Source: Burkholderiaceae bacterium
Lineage (GTDB): Bacteria > Pseudomonadota > Gammaproteobacteria > Burkholderiales > Burkholderiaceae
Assembly: GCA_947373615.1 (NCBI GenBank)
Contig: CANBYN010000014.1
Location: 1 to 15,700, forward strand
Direction: 5' to 3'
Length of the DNA: 15,700 nucleotides
Positions within the stretch are counted from its first letter, which is position 1. The number at the start of each line of letters is the position of its first letter. Shown piece by piece: positions 6,307 to 14,211 of the stretch. A model generated the notes under the pieces. That model was not told where the DNA came from. It was given only the letters and a program-made list of their open reading frames with translations, and searched no databases. The position numbers and the translations under genes were made by a program.

Positions 6307-9300
6307 ATGAATATGAATAATATTTTTCTCGTCCTTAAGAATTTATTTTCTATTAATAGTTTTCTAAAAATGATTTTGATAGGCGCGCTATTTTTATCAC
6401 CTTATTCTTCGGCTCAGAGCTCATTTCCTACTTTTGGGATTATTCATAACTCACTAGTCCCAGCAAGCCAAACAATTATGTTGGGTATAAACCCAGCTGG
6501 TAATTTAAATACCGCTAATGGAGCAGGTTCAGCAGCAACAAATTCTTTGAATGTAGCCAAAGACTCTAGCAATAGAAGTCTGAGCGGCGTTAATACGGGC
6601 TCTATTGGCATTTCATATAACTGGGCTGGCGCAAAAGAAGTGGGTATTCATTCGGCTAGCTCATATCTTGCTGGATGGTATGACTCAACTAGCCAAGGAA
6701 GTAAATGGGAATCGTGGGCAGCAGGGGCTATAGATAATCGAAACCAAAACGCATGGGCTTCTATTAGTCAGCAAATTGGTCAGGGTAATGCAACTGCTTT
6801 AACGACGATGACGGTTAAAAGTTTTACGGTTGATTCTACTAGCGTTAAATCAACCGTATGGATTAATGACACGTCGGGCCTGCCAATGCTGGAAGTTACT
6901 CATCTCTATGGCCCAACATCTGGTTCGACTAACCCGTATTTATTTCAAGGATTAGTCACGATCACTAACATTTCAGGCGGCACTCTTCGTGATGTGCGCT
7001 ATAGGCGCAGTATGGATTGGGATGTCATAGAAAATATGACTGATGCCTCGGTAGATGCGGTAGGTGTTGCTTCTTCGTATAACGGTAGTAATTACCCAAA
7101 GATCTGGAGCTATTGCGACAATGGTGGGGAGGACAATGTGGCCGCAAATCCATTTGTCGCCTGCAAGCCATTTAATGCTACTTCATTAAATCAAGATTCT
7201 AGCGGGCTACATGGTCAGATTGGTTCGTCTTTTGACTTTCAGTTTGGCGACTTAGCCTGCAATGAATCTTCTACCTTCTATATATATTATGGGGCAGCCA
7301 ATTCAAAAACTACCCTAAGTGCTGCTATGACAAGTGTGGGAGTAACCACCTATTCCATGGGGTATGATCCAAATTACCCTACCTTGGCATATGCCTTTGG
7401 ATTTAAGGGTGTGAGTGGCACTTCCGTACCACCAGCGCTACCAACCAAGGTAGCATCATTGCCTGCTGGAAGCAGCACTGACCCCAATGTTTATCAAACT
7501 TATGCTCCACCCGTATTGGGAAATGGAACGATCTATCAAGCGCTATTTAAATTTCAAAAAGACAAGCAATGGGTCGGGGAAATTAAGCGCTATAACTTAG
7601 ATGCCACTGGCGCTATAACCAGCGCCTCTCCTGTGATTGCAACCGATAAATTAACTATTCGCGCTGCGATAAATGCGCCTTATGCATCGGGCGGTCGCTC
7701 TATATGGACGGTTGGATATGACCCAGCTTGTATGTCAAGTGGATTAAGTAATGACTCTAATAATAATAGCTTTAGCTTGACGAATGCTACTGCTCTTCAA
7801 AGCCTATTATTTAATTGTCCTCAAAATCCAAATCCAACAGCAACTACCGATTTGATTAATTTCACAAGAGGATTGAATGCGTATTGGGAAGAAAATTCTT
7901 CACTAAGCGCTGTTCGAACATCTGTACTCGGTGATACCTACCATTCAGAGATGGTGCTAGTTGGGGTTCCAAATGCACCTTGGAGCTCAGATGTCAACAT
8001 GTTTGGAAAGTCTGAGGCTTACTATCGTTATACCAATGGATATAGCAATTTTATTTCAAATAATAGTGCGCGTCGCTCCCAGCTATATGTTGGTGCTAAT
8101 GATGGTATGTTGCACGCATTCGATACTGATTTAAATGAAAGGTGGGCTTTTATACCTCCCTCAGTTTTGCCAATATTAAGAAATATGACGGGTAATAAAG
8201 GAGTGGCAGCTGGAGGTGGAACTAGTAATAGTATTTTTAGTGTAGATGGTCCTATTGCTGTTAAGGATGTTTATTTTGAAGCGCAAGGTGTATGGAAAAC
8301 AGTTTTGATGGGGGGGCTAGGTTGGGGTGGTAATAGTTATTTTGCGTTGGATATTACCAATCCGGATGCGCCTCAGCATCTGTTTACTGTAAATAATGAT
8401 GTTGCCAATAAGTTAATTAATTATTGGGATGCCATTGGTAAAAAGTCGAGCTTTCCATATAGTGCTAGTTGCACTCAATTTGATTATTCAAAATTAGGTG
8501 GCGCCTGGTCACGACCGGTCATCATGCTTTTACCATATAACGAAGGTTCAGATGCTCAGCGTTGGGTGGCAGCATTTGGAGGTGGATATTCTGGAGGTGC
8601 CTCTGTTACTGGAACCGGAACCAATAGTTCATTTGGCGCTTATGTATATGCAATCGAATTAGTGCCTGATGCTGGCATAACTACGGCGAGTTGTGGAGCG
8701 ACTGGATCTTCAGTAGTAACGTCCACGGGCGGTCACGTTATTGTGAATGCACCCCTCATAAGTGATAGCAACTCGAATATTCCTAATGGGGTTACTGCCC
8801 ACTTAACGGTAGTCACCGGTGATGGAACTTCCATAGCCAACTATTACGGCGGTATTGCTTATTTTACGGATTTGGAAGGTCAGTTGTGGAAGTTCAATTT
8901 GAGTAAATCCAGTCTGAATGACAGCAATGCCAATCTATTTACTTTATATAAATCATTCCTTAGCCAGGCTACACTTGCAAATGACCGCATGGGCTTTAAC
9001 CAACTGGGTACGACCATTGTTAGTGGATTGGATCCCAACGGCATTAGCATTAACCGCTTATTCAATTATTTTGGTACTGGAGATCTCACGCGAATTCAGC
9101 GTCAAGTCTCTACTATCAATAATCGAATTTATGGGGTGTCTGACCCTAACTTTCCCTCTAGTAGTCTTACTAGTACCAATCAAACTGTGGCAACATTTAC
9201 CAACGTAAATACACAGACCTGCAGTGTAAATAGCTCTTGGTATGCCGATGTTTGGGCAAAAACTAATGTTTCTCAATCTGCCGATTACCAAAAAATTATC

Positions 9301-9624
9301 GGTAGGGCGGCAATCCATAACAAGTATGTGTATTTCTCAGCCTACCAACCGCAAGCGCTAGCCTGCCCTCTTTATGGTACAAGTCGATTAATTGAGATAA
9401 CTGATGTATGTCAGGCTGGTAGTGGCGGTGCCGTTATTGGCACTGGGCTAGCTACAGCCCCCATAGTGGATGGTAAAGGGAATATTTACGTAGGCATGAG
9501 CAATATTCCTGCTGGGACTACTCTTTCATCGGGTAGGGACAATATTGCCAAACTGACTGGCAGCAATGCGTCTTCAAATAGCAAAGTGCAATACAAATCT
9601 TGGAGAGAAAAGCGTGTCTATTAA
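6307..9624 (+). CDS. pilY1: PilY1-type pilus tip adhesin
   Basis: This 1105-residue secreted protein has a signal peptide with a long n-region (hydrophobic core MILIGALFLS at about 22-31, cleavage near SSAQS/S). The C-terminal half is the PilY1 beta-propeller: LYVGANDGMLHAFD (593-606), WAFIPPSVLP (613-622), WGGNSYFALDITNPD, and GIAYFTDLEGQLWKF (849-863), ending in SWREKRVY, near the SWRE end common in PilY1. The N-terminal half is not the von Willebrand-like domain of the Pseudomonas protein. It is rich in Asn, Ser and Gly and includes LRDVRYRRSMDWDVIE (about 227-242), a pattern I associate with other secreted beta-rich proteins. The canonical aspartate-rich calcium loop before the propeller motif is not apparent. 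The start may instead be ATG at 6313. It acts at the pilus tip in adhesion and in promoting extension, working with PilV/W/X. Confidence 0.9.
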   Translation: MNMNNIFLVLKNLFSINSFLKMILIGALFLSPYSSAQSSFPTFGIIHNSLVPASQTIMLGINPAGNLNTANGAGSAATNSLNVAKDSSNRSLSGVNTGSIGISYNWAGAKEVGIHSASSYLAGWYDSTSQGSKWESWAAGAIDNRNQNAWASISQQIGQGNATALTTMTVKSFTVDSTSVKSTVWINDTSGLPMLEVTHLYGPTSGSTNPYLFQGLVTITNISGGTLRDVRYRRSMDWDVIENMTDASVDAVGVASSYNGSNYPKIWSYCDNGGEDNVAANPFVACKPFNATSLNQDSSGLHGQIGSSFDFQFGDLACNESSTFYIYYGAANSKTTLSAAMTSVGVTTYSMGYDPNYPTLAYAFGFKGVSGTSVPPALPTKVASLPAGSSTDPNVYQTYAPPVLGNGTIYQALFKFQKDKQWVGEIKRYNLDATGAITSASPVIATDKLTIRAAINAPYASGGRSIWTVGYDPACMSSGLSNDSNNNSFSLTNATALQSLLFNCPQNPNPTATTDLINFTRGLNAYWEENSSLSAVRTSVLGDTYHSEMVLVGVPNAPWSSDVNMFGKSEAYYRYTNGYSNFISNNSARRSQLYVGANDGMLHAFDTDLNERWAFIPPSVLPILRNMTGNKGVAAGGGTSNSIFSVDGPIAVKDVYFEAQGVWKTVLMGGLGWGGNSYFALDITNPDAPQHLFTVNNDVANKLINYWDAIGKKSSFPYSASCTQFDYSKLGGAWSRPVIMLLPYNEGSDAQRWVAAFGGGYSGGASVTGTGTNSSFGAYVYAIELVPDAGITTASCGATGSSVVTSTGGHVIVNAPLISDSNSNIPNGVTAHLTVVTGDGTSIANYYGGIAYFTDLEGQLWKFNLSKSSLNDSNANLFTLYKSFLSQATLANDRMGFNQLGTTIVSGLDPNGISINRLFNYFGTGDLTRIQRQVSTINNRIYGVSDPNFPSSSLTSTNQTVATFTNVNTQTCSVNSSWYADVWAKTNVSQSADYQKIIGRAAIHNKYVYFSAYQPQALACPLYGTSRLIEITDVCQAGSGGAVIGTGLATAPIVDGKGNIYVGMSNIPAGTTLSSGRDNIAKLTGSNASSNSKVQYKSWREKRVY

Positions 9625-9660
9625 TTTCCCTATTCCTCATGATTTAATTAGGGTGTATTT

Positions 9661-11376
9661 ATGAATAATCCATTTCAGCCTATCTTGAAGGCATTCATTG
9701 ATGCTCTGAGTAGATATTCAATTAAACAAGAGGATGTTGTTGGAGTTGATATCACTCCTAATTACATTCGGGTAGCTCAGCTTACTGAGAATTCAGATGG
9801 ATGGTTGTTGGAAAAATTAGGATATAAGCACATCTCTGATAAGGGATCCTTAAAAGATATTAATGAACATCAAGAGGAGTATGTTCAAAAACTCAGAGAA
9901 TTGATTGTTAGCGCGAATCTAGAAACTGCTAATGCAGCTATTTCTATTCCCATTACAAGTGCGATTGTGCGTACAGTGACTATGCCTTTGATGAGCGATG
10001 AGGAAATTGAAAGCGCTATTCAATATGACTCACTCTGGAACAATATTCTTCAGTTAGAAGAGAAGTTGGATGAATATTCTATTTTCTGGCAAGTTATCCG
10101 TCGAAATACTGCAGAAAATACAATGGAGTTGCTATTTGTTGCGTCTAAATTAACTGAAATTAATCAGTATGTGCAAATTGCTACTAAGGCTGGCTTAAAT
10201 CCAGTGGTCGTGGATGTCCGTTGCTTTGCAATACGAAATGCCTTGAAGGCGCATAAATCAAAACTGCAAGGTACTTCAGCCCTTATCGAGTTTGGACCAC
10301 ATGAGAATTATGTATTAATTGTCACTAATGACACCCCATTCATTTATGACATTTATATCTCCGATGCCGATAGAGCATTAATTGAGGCTGGCGAACTTGA
10401 GGGGGAGCAGGGCGATCGACTTTATGACCGATTTGCTAGCCAGATACTCCAGGCCTTTAGAGCTTATGAGATTAAGTTGGGAAAAAACCTCATTGATCAG
10501 GTTCTTTTGGTATCGCCGTTACAAAATAGGGAGGAGATGGTTAGCCAAATGCGCAAAGCTTTAGATGGCTATCAAGTTGAATTATTTAACCCTTTGTCAG
10601 ATTTACAGCTTCCAAGCAATCTGGATGATGTTATTGAATCAGAGGCTAATCCTTCAGTATTTACCTCTGCCATTGGATTGGCTGTACGTAAAGTCGATAT
10701 CTTTGGTTATTACAAGTATGTAACCGGCGTAAATAACGTTAACTTATTGCCCAATAGGGATGCAGTTAAGCAAATTGAGCGAAAAAAGATCTTATCAAAG
10801 GTCGGAATCATTGCAGTTGCATTGCTGATTGTTCTTTTTGTTATTGGAACATTGCTCTATCAGTACTTTTTTAATAATACTCTAAGCAATCAATATCAAA
10901 CTGCGGTGCAGATTGAAAGACAAGTGCAGTTAAAAGAGACTTCTTTGGCTGCATTAAAAGCTCAAAGATCAAAGTATTCCCAAATGCTAGAGGCCAGCAA
11001 AGAATTTAAAACTAATCAGGTTGCAAACTATCAACTTTTAAGCGCCGTTAATCAAACGGTTCCTGGCGGTGTTTGGTTTACAACGATTAACTTTGATGGT
11101 CCCAATAGCTTAGTTATTAAGGGTGAGGCATCTAATGATCAAGTAATTGGAATTTTTATTGAGAGGCTTCAAAGGGTGCCAATGATTGAGAGGGCCTCCT
11201 TACAAAATATGACTTTAAATACGGGGCCGATACAAAGAAGAGGAGCTGGCGCTAAGCAATTTGAAGTGCGCTGCATTGTGTCAAACTCGATGACTCCGAT
11301 CAATACACCTCAGTCCTTAAGACCTGTTGCTGCACCTCCCATCACCAAGGCCCACGAGCCGGACCTAACAATTTAA
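9661..11376 (+). CDS. pilMN: PilM-PilN fusion protein, alignment complex
   Basis: This 571-residue protein joins two components that are usually separate. Residues about 25-345 are PilM-like (actin fold): VVGVDITPNYIRVAQL at the front, AISIPITSAIVRTVTMP (93-109), and AIGLAVRK (337-344) at the end. NNVNLLPNRDAVKQ (358-371) is the PilN signature (NLLPxR), which in normal PilN is the cytoplasmic peptide that docks into PilM. A transmembrane helix (about 380-404), a coiled coil (405-450) and a PilN-type periplasmic fold (about 455-545) follow. The reading frame is unbroken, so the fusion looks genuine. The PilM nucleotide loop is degenerate (IEFGPHENYVLIV). Topology is cytoplasm-membrane-periplasm, as in GspL. 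AGGG at 9650-9653 lies 7 bases before the ATG. Confidence 0.92.
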   Translation: MNNPFQPILKAFIDALSRYSIKQEDVVGVDITPNYIRVAQLTENSDGWLLEKLGYKHISDKGSLKDINEHQEEYVQKLRELIVSANLETANAAISIPITSAIVRTVTMPLMSDEEIESAIQYDSLWNNILQLEEKLDEYSIFWQVIRRNTAENTMELLFVASKLTEINQYVQIATKAGLNPVVVDVRCFAIRNALKAHKSKLQGTSALIEFGPHENYVLIVTNDTPFIYDIYISDADRALIEAGELEGEQGDRLYDRFASQILQAFRAYEIKLGKNLIDQVLLVSPLQNREEMVSQMRKALDGYQVELFNPLSDLQLPSNLDDVIESEANPSVFTSAIGLAVRKVDIFGYYKYVTGVNNVNLLPNRDAVKQIERKKILSKVGIIAVALLIVLFVIGTLLYQYFFNNTLSNQYQTAVQIERQVQLKETSLAALKAQRSKYSQMLEASKEFKTNQVANYQLLSAVNQTVPGGVWFTTINFDGPNSLVIKGEASNDQVIGIFIERLQRVPMIERASLQNMTLNTGPIQRRGAGAKQFEVRCIVSNSMTPINTPQSLRPVAAPPITKAHEPDLTI

Positions 11377-11381
11377 GGTGG
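11375..11381 (+). promoter_or_regulatory. Ribosome binding site that sets the pilOP start
   Basis: AAGGTGG overlaps the pilMN stop and lies 5 bases before ATG 11387. A GTG at 11378 falls inside this site and cannot be served by it, so the ATG is preferred. Confidence 0.6.
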
Positions 11382-11386
11382 CCAAC

Positions 11387-12679
11387 ATGTTAAATCTCAA
11401 TCAATTGAAAAATCTAGACTTTGGAACCATGTGGCGCTCCTTGACATCTAATCGAACCAGCCTTATCAAAGGACCATATGCGAAAGTGGTTCTTTGGGCG
11501 CTGTTGGGTTTTATCCTATTTTTCGCATACGTGTATTTTATTTTCTGGCCCAATTTAGAACAGCGTCAAGCAATGCAAAGCAAGGTAGATGCAATTCCAG
11601 AGATGGAAGCTAAATTAAAATATCTTGATGTGGCAAATCAGAAGGCTGAAGCCGACCTGCATCAATCTGAAAAAAGCTATGCCGAATTAAATCAACTTTT
11701 TAGCGTTGAGTCTGAGTTGGAAGAGTTATATCAGCGCTTGAGTATGATGGCTTCCTCTCAGGGTTTGGTAATTAGTTCGATAACTAAAGAGGGTGAGGAG
11801 GCAATTTATGCAGGCAATAAGCAGGCTCAACCACTTCAGGGAAACATAACGCCAGCTCCGACTCCAACCCCCGCTCCAATCGATCCAAATGGTAAAGGGG
11901 CAACCCAGGGCTCCCCCCTGTTTTATCGAATTAAATTGAAGGTTGAGCTTACTGGGCAGTATGGACGTTACATGCGTTACCGCAAAATTCTGTCTGAGTT
12001 TGATAAGAGCATCAACATAGATAAAGAAGTTATTACTCTTATTCCAGGTGATAACAGAGGCATGGTGGTTGTTAAATCTCAGTTATCAACTTATCGATTG
12101 CCGAATAAGTTGCTCACAAAGCCTGGTACATCTAAAGCTACTCAGGAATTGCCAGTACCAGCTGTGCAGTCAACAAGTTCTTTTTCAAATTGGGGGATGC
12201 GGATCATCAGAGTAGCTGCTGATGCTGATCCACTGTCAACTACTGGAACTCCCCATGGGCGTATGACTGTCGGCACTACTGCCGCCTATGTAGATGAATC
12301 ACCTTCTAGTGCTGCGCAGAATACCGATGCCCGTAGTAGCAGCGCACAGGAGAGGGATCCTTTTGCCAGATCTTCAAGCGGCATGATTGAAGGTGGTCGG
12401 GATTCGCGTGTTTCACCTTTGGTTATGGCTAGCCCTCAGACATATGTGATTACTGGCGTTATTGTCTCCAACTCAATCAAGGCGGCGATGGTGCGAACAG
12501 ACTTTAGGGAGAATTATGTGGTTAAGGTTGGTGACCGACTCGGAAATCAAGGCGGCGTCATTGTTGATATTGATATGGATGGCATTGTCATCAAGCAATC
12601 AAATGGAAGGATCCGAATTTATTTGCAATCTCAATCGGGTCAACCTATGACGGCTCCTAATGGCGGAATGGCGAGGTAA
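11387..12679 (+). CDS. pilOP: PilO-PilP fusion protein, alignment complex
   Basis: The 430-residue product joins PilO to PilP. The N-terminus is PilO-like: short cytoplasmic tail, transmembrane helix (about 33-54), coiled coil (57-115), and a ferredoxin-like periplasmic region including LTGQYGRYMRYRKILSEFDK (188-207). A Pro/Thr-rich insert lies at about 156-167. After a Ser/Thr-rich linker (about 242-320) comes ERDPFA (322-327), the RDPF mark of PilP, then a C-terminal HR-type domain YVITGVIVSNSIKAAMV ... VKVGDRLGNQGGVIVDID (353-397). PilP is normally a separate lipoprotein; here it has no lipobox and is tethered to PilO. A GTG nine bases upstream is a weaker start. It lies 10 bases after pilMN and overlaps the pilQ ATG region. 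It should bridge PilMN to the PilQ secretin. Confidence 0.88.
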   Translation: MLNLNQLKNLDFGTMWRSLTSNRTSLIKGPYAKVVLWALLGFILFFAYVYFIFWPNLEQRQAMQSKVDAIPEMEAKLKYLDVANQKAEADLHQSEKSYAELNQLFSVESELEELYQRLSMMASSQGLVISSITKEGEEAIYAGNKQAQPLQGNITPAPTPTPAPIDPNGKGATQGSPLFYRIKLKVELTGQYGRYMRYRKILSEFDKSINIDKEVITLIPGDNRGMVVVKSQLSTYRLPNKLLTKPGTSKATQELPVPAVQSTSSFSNWGMRIIRVAADADPLSTTGTPHGRMTVGTTAAYVDESPSSAAQNTDARSSSAQERDPFARSSSGMIEGGRDSRVSPLVMASPQTYVITGVIVSNSIKAAMVRTDFRENYVVKVGDRLGNQGGVIVDIDMDGIVIKQSNGRIRIYLQSQSGQPMTAPNGGMAR

Positions 12680-12681
12680 TG

Positions 12682-14211
12682 ATGTATAAAAAATGGATAG
12701 TGTTGATTCCCGTCTTGGTATTGTTAAATGGCTGCGATTCGATAAGTAAGTTGCCCCCACAATCTGATGCACAAATGCGTCAGCAAATGGGTCTTGACCC
12801 CGCTCAAATCATGACAGATTTAGCTCCAAAGACAGAGCAAACCTTGGCTATGGGCCCAAAGATCGAGCGTAAACCAACGGAGCAATTGGACCAAATTCGC
12901 CGCAATTTTATTAATGAGTCCCAGAGAACAGAGGACGGCCAGTGGAAGTCTTTTAATGTCAATCTTAATTTTGTAGATGTCGATATTCGTGAATTAGCAC
13001 AAGCCATGACTCAGATTTCGGGTGTCAATATATTAGTAGGGGACGAAGTCGAAGGTACGGTTACGGTAAAAATTAACAATGTCCCTTGGGACAAGGGCCT
13101 TGATAATATTTTGAGAATCAAGGGACTCTCTAAGAGCGTTGATCCGGGTGCAAATATTATTCGGATACAAAAGCCTGAAACTGTTCTGGCTCGCGATGAA
13201 TTTGAAAGAAAGCGTCTAGAAGAAGTTAGTCGCCAAATTGCAGCCAAGCGGATTGTTAGTACACAAGTAACTGAAATATTTCGCTTGTATTACACCAAGC
13301 CAGCCATTGTGAAGAAGCAATTAGAAGCAATTTTTGGGGGTAATACTGGGGCGGCAGGTGGTACTAGTATTCGACCTCCTGGCGGAATTATCGAAATTAC
13401 AACAGACGAGCGGATTAATTCAATTATTGTTAAGGGTACGCCCAGTGAAATGGAATTAGCTGCTAGGCTTATCTCCAAATTAGATATTCGCACACAGGAG
13501 GTCCTAATTGAGGCCTTCATTGTTGAGGCCTCTGATGATTGGCAATATGAATTAGGTGCCCGATTTGGTTACAGTAATACCGCTGGTAATGGCACATCTA
13601 TCAATCCCACTAGCGCTGTTGCAGGTACAGTTGCTGGTGCAGCTGGCACTAATATTTTCAGTCGAGCTGTTGACGGGGCCACATTTGGGTTAGGGTATTT
13701 ATTTCAAACAACTGCCTCGCAGCTCAAGGTTGAATTAACTGCATTAGAAAAGCTAAGTTTAGTAAAAATAATTTCTAATCCACATGTTTTTACAATGGAT
13801 AACGAAGAAGCAGTTGTCATTGATGGCGTTCAGATTCCTTATCCAGTCCCTGGCGTTGGTACTAATCAGATTACCTATGAATTTAAGGATGCTGCCCTCA
13901 AGTTGACTGCCACACCAAGCATTGTTGGGGATGGAAATCTCTTCTTAAACATGATTGTGAATAAGGACTCTCCAAATTATTCAACTAATCCACCCTCTAT
14001 CAATAAACGTGAAGTGCGAAGTAAGTTGCTCATTCAGGATGGCACTATTGCTGTTATTGGTGGTATCTATGATCAGACAAAAGAGAACACTGTCGAAAAA
14101 GTGCCTTTACTAGGCGATATTCCCTTAATCGGAACTTTCTTTAGCTATACCAAGAAAGCAGATAAAAAGACTCAGTTACTTGTTTTTATTGCCCCTAAGA
14201 TACTAAATTAA
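12682..14211 (+). CDS. pilQ: PilQ-type outer-membrane secretin, short lipoprotein form
   Basis: Secretins form the outer-membrane gate through which the pilus passes. The 509-residue product (ATG at 12682, 5 bases after GAGG at 12673-12676; ATG 12679 is also possible) has a lipobox LNGC with Cys18, so it is predicted to be a lipoprotein; the next residue is Asp. It contains an N0/STN domain (about 90-165), an N1/secretin_N region (about 194-270), and the C-terminal secretin core (275-509) with VPLLGDIPLIGTFF at 474-487. It lacks the N-terminal AMIN peptidoglycan-binding domains of typical PilQ, which is about 700 residues or more; it is nearer in layout to MshL or BfpB. Gene order after pilMN-pilOP supports PilQ function. 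The start lies at TAATGATG with the pilOP stop. Confidence 0.93.
   Translation: MYKKWIVLIPVLVLLNGCDSISKLPPQSDAQMRQQMGLDPAQIMTDLAPKTEQTLAMGPKIERKPTEQLDQIRRNFINESQRTEDGQWKSFNVNLNFVDVDIRELAQAMTQISGVNILVGDEVEGTVTVKINNVPWDKGLDNILRIKGLSKSVDPGANIIRIQKPETVLARDEFERKRLEEVSRQIAAKRIVSTQVTEIFRLYYTKPAIVKKQLEAIFGGNTGAAGGTSIRPPGGIIEITTDERINSIIVKGTPSEMELAARLISKLDIRTQEVLIEAFIVEASDDWQYELGARFGYSNTAGNGTSINPTSAVAGTVAGAAGTNIFSRAVDGATFGLGYLFQTTASQLKVELTALEKLSLVKIISNPHVFTMDNEEAVVIDGVQIPYPVPGVGTNQITYEFKDAALKLTATPSIVGDGNLFLNMIVNKDSPNYSTNPPSINKREVRSKLLIQDGTIAVIGGIYDQTKENTVEKVPLLGDIPLIGTFFSYTKKADKKTQLLVFIAPKILN

Noticed and set aside
8880..9318. Small open frames on both strands inside pilY1, and similar ones inside pilD, pilMN, pilOP, pilQ and pilB
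   Set aside because: They overlap strong genes, show no recognisable domain or ribosome site, and look like shadow frames.
9628..9653. CCCTA/TAGGG stem that could hide the pilMN ribosome site
   Set aside because: Only 5 bp with a 16-base loop in A+T-rich DNA; too weak to call without conservation.
11378..11386. GTG at 11378 as the pilOP start
   Set aside because: It sits within the AAGGTGG ribosome site; the ATG at 11387 has proper 5-base spacing.
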